A DNA stretch of 64,000 bases, from the NCBI RefSeq assembly GCF_963583255.1, contig NC_084817.1, positions 14,018,121-14,082,120 of the forward strand, given 5' to 3'. Source of the stretch: Pyrus communis. Its lineage: Eukaryota; Streptophyta; Magnoliopsida; Rosales; Rosaceae. Positions within the stretch are counted from its first letter, which is position 1. Each line of letters starts with the position of its first letter. A program made the position numbers and the translations under genes. Shown in pieces: positions 47,944 to 58,134 of the stretch. Under the pieces are notes generated by a model. It did no database searches and was not told where the DNA came from. It was given only the letters and a program-made list of their open reading frames with translations.

Positions 47944-49875
47944 TGATAGGAGCATATTCATGCGACTTAAATGGCTTGTTCTCGTGCATTTACGTTATGT
48001 TTCTTTAGTTATTTTAGTACTTTAAGCTATTTTCGTGTGTTTGTAGGTCCAAAGGGCTAAAGGAGCAAAAAGATGCATTTTGGAGACTTTTGGAGCACTT
48101 TTGGGCTAAGGACGGATAGCTTATGCTTGAAGCCAAAGTGTTGGACGAAATTGAAGACCTAATTGGAGCCAAAGTGTTGGAACCTTGTTCTCTTTAGTTT
48201 TAGGACATTTAAACCTTTCCTAATCCCAATCATGCCATGCATAACACACATCCATTCTAACACATTGTCATTGCACATGCATTTCCTTCATTAGTTAACC
48301 CACATGCACTTATCACTTATCATCACCACATATCATATCACTTAATCACTTATCACTTATCATCACCACTTAACCACTTATCATATCATAACCACATATC
48401 ATATCACTTATCACTTATCACTTAACATATCATCCACCTACTTCACCTACAACATCCACTTCACCTACAACATCCACCTACTTCACCTACAACATCCACC
48501 TACTTCACCTACAAATGACATAGCCATATGTTCCCTCCACTACTCCTATAAATACCCTTGCATTCATTCATTCAAAAACATCTCATTTCATACACAACAC
48601 ATTACAAACACATTCTCCCTTCCCTAGCCGTGAGCTTCCCATCCATTCCCTTATAATCCAAACACCACTCCTCATCCATTTCCATAATTCCCCAAACCTC
48701 ACCTTAGACCTTGTGCTACAACAACGAGGAAGATAAGAGGGCCTAAACGTTCATACAATTCAAGTTTGAGTTGTTGGAATGTTTAGGTGTTTCTTTGATT
48801 TCAAAGTTTAAATTCAATTCTCTTTGTTTTGTACGTATGAGGAATGGAAGAGAAGAGTGCCTAAACGTTCATACAATTCAAGTTTGAGTTGTTGGAATGT
48901 TTAGGTGTTTCTTTGATTTCAAAGTTATGAGGAACTAAACCCCCTTTAGCTAGGGGGTGATTCGAAACTATGTTTATATTTGCAATATGAATTGATTAAC
49001 TTTCGTTGGAATTTCATAAGTTGTGGATTCAATTTGTTTAACCATTTGATTGATAACTTATTTATGAATGTTTATTAAGAATGCGCGCTTAATTTTCATG
49101 CATAAATATGACGCTAGAATATAAGTGAATTTCACCTAATCGTTATGAACTTATATTCACAAGTAGTGGAGGTTGCTTATAAACAATCGCGTTAAATGAA
49201 TTCTTGGCACGAGTTTCATGCTCATCATAGTAACGAATGCCTCGTCAACACTTATAGTTTTCATAATGCTTAATGATCTTTGATTGTATCTTTATTGTGC
49301 TGTTCACGTAAAGGACTTTTGGAGAATGTGGTGAATTGCGTTGCGCTAACCCATCCAATTCATTAACTTAAGGAAAACTTGACGGTTAATTTAAGCGGAC
49401 CTAATTAACCCGGGGCGTTGAGTTTCATAATTTATCGAAAGACCAACTGAGAATCAATCTTGTATGCAAGTGTAACATGTGTGGAGAAGAACCCCTTGGC
49501 TATTCCATCATCCATATTTTATTCACATTCATATTTACATTCTGTTTTAATTGCAATTTGTTCATTTAGTTTAATTTTGTCAAAACCTAAATCCCCCTTT
49601 ACTTTAATGTCAAATTAGTTAGAAATCAATTTAGTTTGTGTTTTTAAGAGTTTTGAGTCTTTTGAACTTGTTAGAATCTGTTTAGTTTATGTTTTAAAGT
49701 ATTTTTGAATTCTTTGAGTCTAGTTTAGTGTTTTATATTGTTTTTACGTTTTTAAGTCAGTTTCCAAGAGATTAACAATCCCTCCTAATCCCCGGTCCAG
49801 AACGATCCCTACTTGCACCTATACTACAATTGATAAAAAGAGGGTTTAATTTGTGTGCGTATAAAACACGCATCA
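47944..49875 (+). repeat. 5' LTR of element F (1932 bp)
   Basis: TGATAGGAGC to ACACGCATCA. CACCTACTTCACCTACAACAT array at 48431-48513, preceded by an ATCACTTATC-rich stretch (48305-48430). TATAAATA at 48547-48554. 68-bp duplication at 48741-48808 and 48859-48926. Confidence 0.95.
48431..48513 (+). repeat. 22-bp tandem array in the U3 of F 5' LTR
   Basis: Units around CATCCACCTACTTCACCTACAA, 3 to 4 copies, 35 bp upstream of the TATA box. The 3' LTR array (55500-55640) is 60 bp longer. Confidence 0.9.
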
Positions 49876-49880
49876 AATTT

Positions 49881-49898
49881 TGGCGCCGTTGCCGGGGA
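49881..49898 (+). promoter_or_regulatory. Primer binding site of element F (tRNA-Asp type)
   Basis: TGGCGCCGTTGCCGGGGA, 5 bp after the LTR. Confidence 0.92.
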
Positions 49899-49973
49899 TT
49901 AGAAAATTTGCTAATCCCTTGGATTGTTTGTTTCTGTATTGTCTTTTAGATTTAGTTTTTTTTTATTTGTGTT

Positions 49974-51113
49974 TTGTTTGTTAAGAACAAGATGGCACTT
50001 AATAATGCTTCACTTTTGTCACAACTCATGGAAAGGTCCCAAATGCAAAGAGTTGATATATTTAATCTTCAATCAAGGAATAACGTGTTTTCCAATACTT
50101 ACAATTCGGATTGGAGTGATCATTCAAACTCTATGTGGTGGGAACCTCAAAATGCTCAACAAGGAGGATATTGGCAGCCACCACAACCTCATATTCAATA
50201 TGCCCAACCAAATTTAAGTTCGTCAATAAATTATAACCAAAAGCTTGATGAATTAATTTGTTTGGTGCAGGGCTTACAAAATCAAGACAATGAGGCTCAA
50301 CAAGAAGGATATTGGCAGCCGTATGAGGAGTTCTATTCAACGCCTATGCAGCCACCACAACCTGCCCAAAGTAATGTAGGTAATTCAAATGATAATGATA
50401 CGATTTTTCAATTACTTACTACTCTGGAAAAGCAAATTGGGCAGATAGCGGAGTTCGAAGGACAATTTTGCGACCAAGGCGAACTCCCTAGTTCAACCAT
50501 TTCAAATCAGAAGGGAGAATTTGAAACTGCCAAGGAAATCATGTTGAGAAGTGACAAGGAGGTTGGAACGGACCCTCAACCATCAAAATCAAATCACAAG
50601 GAAGAGGAATACACCCAACCCACGGAAAGGGTGGAAACACCTTTACCGGAGGCTCCTATTGCTCCTATGCCATCTAATACAGGTATGGTTGTTCCAAATT
50701 TCATTATTTTTAACCCTATTCCTTGCAAATTCATGACTTCCAAGGAAGAAGAAGGTGAAAAAGACATCTTGGAAGCCCTTCCAAAGGTGACAAGTAGGGA
50801 ATGTCATGAATCCATCAAAGAGGACGTTCTTGAAACCACAAAATCCAAAGAAGTTAAATTTGATGACATTGGACAAGTAATAACCATCACTTGCAATCTG
50901 GCCAAGTCCAATATCCCTGAAACTTTCAAAGGAGTGGTATTTGTCATTGAGTTCTTGTCGGACAAAACAAGTAAGTATTTTTTTCCAAATTCCATTAGAT
51001 TTTATACTAACTTGCTATTTTTTTTGAATCAGGCACCTACACTAGAATTCAAACCAATGCCGGTTCACTTCAAGTATCACCTTCCATTCAAGGACCAATT
51101 CCATGCCGTTTGA
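49974..51113 (+). CDS. Gag-pol remnant of element F
   Basis: 379 codons; the Met at 49992 (ALNNASLLSQ follows) matches the start in G and is more likely than the one at 49974. Segments: NVFSNTYNSDWSDHSNSMWW, which matches the Gag linker of E/B ([17 protein letters not shown]); repeated YWQP motifs; LEKQIGQIAEFEGQFCDQG, matching [19 protein letters not shown]; a KxEEEGEKDILEALPKV stretch matching the sequence before the protease; and LEFKPMPVHFKYHLPF, matching [12 protein letters not shown] before RT. Gag core domain, zinc knuckle and all enzymes are absent. The segment at about residues 270-335 (GQVITITCNLAKSNIPETFK) has no match in the autonomous protein. Function unknown; possibly only retained for RNA packaging. 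Confidence 0.72.
   Translation: MFVKNKMALNNASLLSQLMERSQMQRVDIFNLQSRNNVFSNTYNSDWSDHSNSMWWEPQNAQQGGYWQPPQPHIQYAQPNLSSSINYNQKLDELICLVQGLQNQDNEAQQEGYWQPYEEFYSTPMQPPQPAQSNVGNSNDNDTIFQLLTTLEKQIGQIAEFEGQFCDQGELPSSTISNQKGEFETAKEIMLRSDKEVGTDPQPSKSNHKEEEYTQPTERVETPLPEAPIAPMPSNTGMVVPNFIIFNPIPCKFMTSKEEEGEKDILEALPKVTSRECHESIKEDVLETTKSKEVKFDDIGQVITITCNLAKSNIPETFKGVVFVIEFLSDKTSKYFFPNSIRFYTNLLFFLNQAPTLEFKPMPVHFKYHLPFKDQFHAV
50971..51032 (+). other. Intron-like segment near the end of the F gag remnant
   Basis: 62 bp with GTAAGT at the start, TACTAAC 18 bp before the end of a T-rich stretch, and TTTTTTGAATCAG at the end. Read-through keeps the frame that matches the autonomous protein after it, whereas removal would shift the frame. 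It is shorter than typical plant introns. Equivalents: 61331-61392 (G) and 6048-6106 (A, minus). Confidence 0.3.
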
Positions 51114-51128
51114 TTTTATTTATGTTAA

Positions 51129-51177
51129 TAAAAAAAAAAATAAAAAAAATAAAAAAAAAGAAAAAGAAAAAAAGAAA
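51129..51177 (+). repeat. A-rich separator between convergent genes of element F
   Basis: Nearly pure A (sense strand) just after the gag remnant and just beyond the antisense gene's stop. Confidence 0.85.
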
Positions 51178-51205
51178 GATACTAAACATGGAGAAAGGTG
51201 GAGCT

Positions 51206-51886
51206 TCACAAAGGTTGTTTGCGTGAAGTCCCACTACGAGGCGCAGAAGCGGAAGGCGCAGAAGCGGGAGGCATAGAAGCGGGAGGCATCGAAGCGGAAG
51301 GCATCGGAGCGGGAGGCATCGGAGCTAGAGCATTCCAGGCCTCAATACTTGGCCAAGCGCTGGATGACCCAGGAAAAAGGTGCCTCTGGAGATAAGACGC
51401 AAGCCTTTGACGGTCACTGTGAATTCGACCCTCAGATTCTTGCAGCTCATCAAGCTTCCTCTTCATCCCCGACGAATAGTTATTTGCAAGCACATGCAAA
51501 CTTCTATTCTCGTACTTAAGCTGCTGGATCTCTTGCTTAAGTCTTTCCACCTCTGCCATCAACGATTCCACCTGACGGGAGCGGGCAAGCAGGCGTAGGC
51601 CCATGTTGGACACAGAGCTCGCACACTGAACACTAAGTGCGAGGGACTCTTGAACGGCCAACTCATCGGACCGTCCTGACAGCAGCCTACTATCTTTTGG
51701 AGTGAGGAGGTTTTTAGCTACTATTGTAGCTGTTGTGGCGTCCTGCATCACAGAGTCTTCACCTGAAAGAGGACCGTTAGAAGATAAAAAAGAAGGGCGC
51801 CATACATTACCTTGACGGGGCGCAACCGGATCGCTGCTGAGACTCAAATCTAAGCTAAGGTTCGATGAGTTTGCCATTTTTTTCAA
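51206..51886 (-). CDS. Antisense gene of element F: coiled-coil protein of unknown function
   Basis: 226 codons from the Met-Lys-Lys-Met at 51886; the Met at 51877 aligns with the start in A and G and gives 223 residues. Same layout as in A: Ser/Leu-rich N-terminus, coiled coil with MAEVERLKQEIQQLKYE, then LQRHLFPG and a PMPPA/SMPPA tail that is shorter than in A. Differences from A are few and mostly in the tail and around RLASYLQRH. It converges with the gag remnant across an A-rich tract, and its upstream region has two G-boxes. I cannot name a family or function. A DNA-binding or Gag-interacting role would be guesswork. Confidence 0.7.
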   Translation of the reverse strand: MKKMANSSNLSLDLSLSSDPVAPRQGNVWRPSFLSSNGPLSGEDSVMQDATTATIVAKNLLTPKDSRLLSGRSDELAVQESLALSVQCASSVSNMGLRLLARSRQVESLMAEVERLKQEIQQLKYENRSLHVLANNYSSGMKRKLDELQESEGRIHSDRQRLASYLQRHLFPGSSSAWPSIEAWNALAPMPPAPMPSASMPPASMPPASAPSASAPRSGTSRKQPL

Positions 51887-52399
51887 AAGTGTTCAAAGAG
51901 AAGGGGTGGATGGAGTTAAAAATTTCACAAAGGGCCGGAGTCGAGTTTCAGGAATGGGAAATCTTCAGAGTGTGTATGTTGGCGGTGATCGATAGCTCTA
52001 TAAAATGCCAAGGCGACGCGTCCACCAATTCAAAGAGCCGGATTTTCCGGCGTAAGTTAGGCGACGCTCCCTCGGCTTTTCAGAAAACGCGTTCAACTTT
52101 GTCAAAAGATTTCTGACAAAGCTGAAAACACGTGGAGGCCATCATCGCAACTACACGTCTTTAGCCGACAAGTGCAAAGTTCGGCGACGCTTTCTCTGCT
52201 TTTCAGAAAACGCGTGCAGCTTTGTCAAAAGGAGCCGCATCTGCACTACCACGTGTCGTTCAGAAAGAGAAGGGGCGTCGTTCAGAAATCGAAGGGGCGC
52301 CTGCTCAGAAATCGAAGAGGCGTATTCAAAGATCGAAGAGGCGCCACTATTTCAAAAAGCCGGAATTGCGGGATCAAAACGTTTGTCGACAAGGGTAAA
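51887..52399 (-). promoter_or_regulatory. G-box region upstream of the antisense gene, element F
   Basis: CACGTG at 52129-52134 and 52250-52255; about four modules of the CAGAAATCGAAGGGGCGCC type (52260-52360); CGCGT-containing repeats; a TATAAAA on the plus strand at 51999-52005, about 115 bp from the start codon, whose complement is only a weak TATA box for the antisense gene. GC-rich against an AT-rich background. Proposed bidirectional promoter. Confidence 0.5.
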
Positions 52400-53230
52400 A
52401 AGTACCACCACTTGATATTATCTCTATATATGTCGACCTTCGTCTTTTATGGCAGGGAAAACCTGAAGAAAATGCCCAACTCTCCCTCACCTCTGAGGGC
52501 GCACTCCCAGCAAAGCCTTTCAAAATACTCAATTCTTTCTTCTTCCCCAAAGATGATACCAGATGCCTGGAGTACATATGACCCAGGAGGAAACGGCGGA
52601 TTGAAGCATGTGCTGATTCATTCACCGCTTCTTCAAAGCAAAGGTATCTCATATCATCAAGGTCAAAAGCAAAAGTATCTCATATCATGCTCTTTCCCTG
52701 TCTTTTTCTTTGTCCTTGTTCTTACTCGCATGGCAAAGTAAAAGAAGCAATCAGCCGGCACTTGGAGTCAATCTTCCGATCTGGAGCCAACTGCCTGGAA
52801 TCTATTCCTGATTGCTTACCTAGCATTGCTCTCGAGTAGTCATTTTCAACGGTTGATACACTTCCGGAGAAGGGACCACTTCTGCAAAGGGGAGCGAGTA
52901 AGGCAAGTGAAAATGATACATTGAAGCATGTGGAGACAAACATAGGCTGAGTTATCCTCCAACCCTTTTCAATACGAATTGGAAAGATTGAACAAAGAAA
53001 CAGACCAAAAGGGTAAGCTCAGACCTTCGGGGGAGACCAAAAGAACCATCCTACTGCCCAGTTCAAGAAGTAGCACAAAGGAAAATCAATGATGGGCGGA
53101 AACCAGTTCGAGAGTAAGCCTGTGGAATCATCAAGATCAAGCCTCAATGCAATCAACAAAGAGAAGAGGGAATTTACACTCCATAACCAGATTTGCGTCC
53201 CTAAACTCTTCTCTTTGTTAATTACATTCT
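52400..53230 (+). other. Conserved sense-directed stretch of the cargo module, element F
   Basis: Starts with CTATATATG (TATATAT at 52425-52431) and continues with sequence conserved in A, G and Z up to the pyrimidine-rich CTCTTCTCTTTGTTAATTAC. Open frames differ between copies (for instance, 189 codons from 52172 in F is shortened elsewhere), so I treat it as non-coding or as a captured gene's 5' part. Confidence 0.5.
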
Positions 53231-54995
53231 GCCATGTTTAGTATGTTTAGTTGTTGTTTGTGTGTTTACTTATGTTTTGTGTGAATCTATGCTTAAAACA
53301 TTGAGGACAATGTTTGATTTAAGTGTGGGGGGGTAACTAAGTATGTTGATGCAAATTCGTTGAATTTTATCACCCATAACTTCAAGTGTTGTTCCTTGCT
53401 GTTTTAAATGTTTTTAAGGTGTTTTTAAGTTGTTTTAGAGTGTTTTAGTATGTTTTGTTTTTATAACTCCGAAAAGCACATAAAAATTTGAAAAATTGTT
53501 TTGAAAAGCCTAAAAAGAGTGTTTTGAGTCGTTTTTGTGAGTTTGTGTCTTAGGGTACCTTCCAACACAATGATAAGGATTTGGTTTGTAATTGCATGAC
53601 TGTTAAAAAGAGTTATAAACATAGAGAAAAGTTTGATTTACTCTTGGTTTATGCTTAGTTATGGTTATAATGTATGACTTCACATGCAATCATAAAAGAA
53701 AAATTCGTTTTTGTAACATGCTTGAAGGAAGGAACTCAAACAAACGCTACAACCCTGTGAGACTCGAGCCATTACCTTCTTTGGAGAGTTATTTTCTGTG
53801 ATTCTTTGTTTTCTAAAGTTGTTGAATGATCTCATTATTCCTTGCTTGGTTGCTACTTAGAATGCAATTGTATCATGATAGAACTAAATGCTAGAACTTA
53901 TATCCGTTTCATTCAAAGCATGATATTGAGTTGCATAACATATATCAAGATGAAGTTGTGTAGTTGCCACCATAGCCAAATAGCCTTACTTCCCATATTT
54001 CGTATATATTGTAAGTCTTAACACCGTTGAGCCTCGTTTAACCTATTTTCTTTGCTAACCATATCACCCCTTACCTAGCCTAGATTAGGACCATTCGTAC
54101 CCTTGTTCTTAAAAGATAGTGAGCATGACTTAAATGAATTCCTTTTGAGTACATTTTGCAAGAAAATGAGTGTGGGGGAGTAAAAGTTTGTTCTTAAGTT
54201 TGTATGTTTTGAGAGTCAAAAGAAAAGAAAAAAAAAAATTGTGAAAAACATATGAAAAAGAAAAACAGAAAAGAAGAGAAAAGAAAGAAAGAAAAAAAAT
54301 AAAAAAAAGAGCTTGTTCCCCCTTGTTGTTCAAAAGTTGAGTTTTCATTCAAAAGTGAATTCTACGTTAATTAAAATCCTTTGCTCGCTATTTCTTTAAG
54401 AACCTTTGTTTTCCATATACCTTCCTTGTTAGCCAAATACCTTTAGCCCCGTTACACCCCTTTGACTTCTATCTTGATCGTTATGTGTTCAATAATGTGG
54501 AGTTTGAAATTGATATGAGCTTATGGAATCACTGGTTCTCATTCTAAGTAGTAGCATTCCATTCATGAGATCATATTCATGTCATTATCGTAAATCCAGA
54601 AAATGATTTCCTTGTTATAACATATGTGAGTGTTCGTCTACATGTTTACATCAATCTTCTCACATATAACTAGTGTAGGGTGTGTAGTCAGAAAATCTGT
54701 GTGAAAAACGAGTGCATATCTTGTAAGGATTTGAGCAATTTCTCTAAGGCATGTTACTACATTCGAAATGTGTTTTAAATGCTTAATTGTGAACTAGTAT
54801 GTGGTGACTATGATTAAGAATGTACTTAAGTGTAATGATGGCAAAAATCTGTGGGAATGATGATTTTTAACTTGTCATGTGCTTTGGAAATCCCTAAGAC
54901 GGTTGTTGGAAGGTTTAGGTTGTGTTTTACTTGTTTTGTTTCGTTTGGTTTTGTTTTGTTTTTCTTTCTGTTTTGCTCGAGGACTAGCAAAAGAT
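53231..54995 (+). other. 3' untranslated region of element F
   Basis: Non-coding. PPT-like AAGTGTGGGGGGGTA at 53321-53335 and GAGTGTGGGGGAG at 54168-54180; A-rich run 54225-54310. It is the uninterrupted version of the regions in B and C that hold insertions. Confidence 0.8.
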
Positions 54996-55010
54996 AAGTG
55001 TGGGGGTATT
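54996..55010 (+). promoter_or_regulatory. Polypurine tract of element F
   Basis: AAGTGTGGGGGTATT directly before the 3' LTR. Confidence 0.88.
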
Positions 55011-57002
55011 TGATAGGAGCATATTCATGTGACTTAAATGGCTTGTTCTCGTGCATTTACGTTATGTTTCTTTAGTTATTTTAGTACTTTAAGCTATTTT
55101 CGTGTGTTTGTAGGTCCAAAGGGCTAAAGGAGCAAAAAGATGCATTTTGGAGACTTTTGGAGCACTTTTGGGCTAAGGACGGATAGCTTATGCTTGAAGC
55201 CAAAGTGTTTGACGAAATTGAAGACCTAATTGGAGCCAAAGTGTTGGAACCTTGTTCTCTTTAGTTTTAGGACATTTAAACCTTTCCTAATCCCAATCAT
55301 GCCATGCATAACACACATCCATTCTAACACATTGTCATTGCACATGCATTTCCTTCATTAGTTAACCCACATGCACTTATCACTTATCATCACCACATAT
55401 CATATCACTTAATCACTTATCACTTATCATCACCACTTAACCACTTATCATATCATAACCACATATCATATCACTTATCACTTATCACTTAACATATCAT
55501 CCACCTACTTCACCTACAACATCCACCTACTTCACCTACAACATCCACTTCACCTACAACATCCACCTACTTCACCTACAACATCCACCTACTTCAACAT
55601 CCACCTACTTCACCTACAACATCCACCTACTTCACCTACAAATGACATAGCCATATGTTCCCTCCACTACTCCTATAAATACCCTTGCATTCATTCATTC
55701 AAAAACATCTCATTTCATACACAACACATTACAAACACATTCTCCCTTCCCTAGCCGTGAGCTTCCCATCCATTCCCTTATAATCCAAACACCACTCCTC
55801 ATCCATTTCCATAATTCCCCAAACCTCACCTTAGACCTTGTGCTACAACAACGAGGAAGATAAGAGGGCCTAAACGTTCATACAATTCAAGTTTGAGTTG
55901 TTGGAATGTTTAGGTGTTTCTTTGATTTCAAAGTTTAAATTCAATTCTCTTTGTTTTGTACGTATGAGGAATGGAAGAGAAGAGTGCCTAAACGTTCATA
56001 CAATTCAAGTTTGAGTTGTTGGAATGTTTAGGTGTTTCTTTGATTTCAAAGTTATGAGGAACTAAACCCCCTTTAGCTAGGGGGTGATTCGAAACTATGT
56101 TTATATTTGCAATATGAATTGATTAACTTTCGTTGGAATTTCATAAGTTGTGGATTCAATTTGTTTAACCATTTGATTGATAACTTATTTATGAATGTTT
56201 ATTAAGAATGCGCGCTTAATTTTCATGCATAAATATGACGCTAGAATATAAGTGAATTTCACCTAATCGTTATGAACTTATATTCACAAGTAGTGGAGGT
56301 TGCTTATAAACAATCGCGTTAAATGAATTCTTGGCACGAGTTTCATGCTCATCATAGTAACGAATGCCTCGTCAACACTTATAGTTTTCATAATGCTTAA
56401 TGATCTTTGATTGTATCTTTATTGTGCTGTTCACGTAAAGGACTTTTGGAGAATGTGGTGAATTGCGTTGCGCTAACCCATCCAATTCATTAACTTAAGG
56501 AAAACTTGACGGTTAATTTAAGCGGACCTAATTAACCCGGGGCGTTGAGTTTCATAATTTATCGAAAGACCAACTGAGAATCAATCTTGTATGCAAGTGT
56601 AACATGTGTGGAGAAGAACCCCTTGGCTATTCCATCATCCATATTTTATTCACATTCATATTTACATTCTGTTTTAATTGCAATTTGTTCATTTAGTTTA
56701 ATTTTGTCAAAACCTAAATCCCCCTTTACTTTAATGTCAAATTAGTTAGAAATCAATTTAGTTTGTGTTTTTAAGAGTTTTGAGTCTTTTGAACTTGTTA
56801 GAATCTGTTTAGTTTATGTTTTAAAGTATTTTTGAATTCTTTGAGTCTAGTTTAGTGTTTTATATTGTTTTTACGTTTTTAAGTCAGTTTCCAAGAGATT
56901 AACAATCCCTCCTAATCCCCGGTCCAGAACGATCCCTACTTGCACCTATACTACAATTGATAAAAAGAGGGTTTAATTTGTGTGCGTATAAAACACGCAT
57001 CA
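55011..57002 (+). repeat. 3' LTR of element F (1992 bp)
   Basis: Same as the 5' LTR apart from one visible substitution (near 55207-55210) and a longer 22-bp array at 55500-55640. TATAAAT at 55674-55680; 68-bp duplication at 55868-55935 and 55986-56053. Confidence 0.95.
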
Positions 57003-58134
57003 CCTAGCTTGTCTCCTAGCCGTCCTAGCTTGTCACTAGCCGTCCTAGCTTGTCTCCTAGCCGTCCTACCTTGTCTACTAGCCGTCCTACCTTGTCACTA
57101 GCCGTCCTACCTTGTCTCCTAGCTGTCCTAGCTTGTCACTAGCCGTCCTAGCTTGTCTACTAGCCGTCCTAGCTTGTCACTAGCCGTCCTAGCTTGTCAC
57201 TAGCCGTCCTACCTTGTCTCCTAGCCGTCCTAGCTTGTCACTAGCCGTCCTAGCTTGTCTCCTAGCCGTCCTACCTTGTCTCCTAGCCGTCCTAGCTTGT
57301 CTCCTAGCCGTCCTAGCTTGTCTCCTAGCCATCCTACCTTGTCTCCTAGCCGTCCTATCTTGTCTCCTACCTTGTCCAAGCTACACACATATATTGTTTC
57401 ATGTATAGAATTTCTGGTACAAAAAACCTTTTGGTTTCAACTAAGTTCAAAACCTTTCCTAGCCCTATAAATAAGGCTTGGCAGCAAGGCACTTGGGGGG
57501 ATCACTCATTCATTCAATTTTCGTCCATTCATCTATCCTCCATCCAATTCCATAATCCCTGATCCTAAAACACATCCCAACCATCCCATCCACCTTTGTG
57601 CCGTAGCAAGGAGAAAGAAGGAAAGACTCTTGGATGCTCAAGCTTCGTCGTTGGTGCATTCTAGGTGTAATTCGTTTTATGATTTCAATGTTTAATTTAT
57701 TTTCCTTTCATTTTGCTATGAACATGAGTGGCTAAACCCCTATTGGTTAGGGGTGATTTCAAAGCCATAACTATGTGTGCAAGTTGATTTGATAAATTCC
57801 AGTTATGAGTTCTTGAATCGTGAATGCAATTGGCTTAACTGTGCGAGTAATAACGTATTTGTGTTTGTTAATTAGGGGTCGACACTTAATTGGCTTGCAT
57901 GAATATGATGCTAGAATATAAGTTTGTTTCACATAATTGTCACACACTTATATTCACAACTAGTGAAGGTTGCTAGTCACAATCGCGTTAAGTTCAATTC
58001 CTAGCATAAGTGTCATGATGTCATAGTCACAAGTGCTTTGTCAATGCTTATAGTTTTCATTGAACGTAATGATCTTTGATTGTATCTTTATTATGATGTC
58101 ATGTAAGGAACTTTTGAAGAATGCTTTGGGTTGT
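57003..58134 (+). repeat. 3' LTR of element E, second piece
   Basis: Begins with the CCTAG duplication, continues the CTAGCCGTCCTAGCTTGTC array to about 57388, holds TATAAATAA at 57467-57475 and R/U5 sequence matching 39090-39848, then stops at GTTGT (58130-58134) where G is inserted. The uninterrupted 5' LTR continues CGTATGATGTC at this point. Confidence 0.93.

Larger units (their letters stand above)
47944..57002 (+). mobile_element. Element F: complete non-autonomous Athila-like element with antisense gene
   Basis: Complete: 5' LTR 47944-49875, PBS 49881-49898, gag-pol remnant 49974-51113, A-rich separator, antisense gene 51206-51886, G-box region, divergent conserved stretch, 3' untranslated region, PPT 54996-55010, 3' LTR 55011-57002, CCTAG duplications. 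The LTRs appear to differ by about one substitution plus array length (60 bp), so insertion was recent. It is the best copy here for defining this family. Confidence 0.95.
38361..58134 (+). mobile_element. Element E: Athila-lineage element with intact gag-pol, 3' LTR split by F and G
   Basis: Plus-strand element: 5' LTR 38361-40472, PBS, gag-pol 40614-46157, 3' untranslated region, PPT 47603-47617, 3' LTR in pieces 47618-47943 and 57003-58134. F sits in its tandem array and G cuts it at 58134; the rest of the LTR is outside the window. Same subfamily as D in opposite orientation. It is the best candidate for a recently active autonomous copy. Confidence 0.94.
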
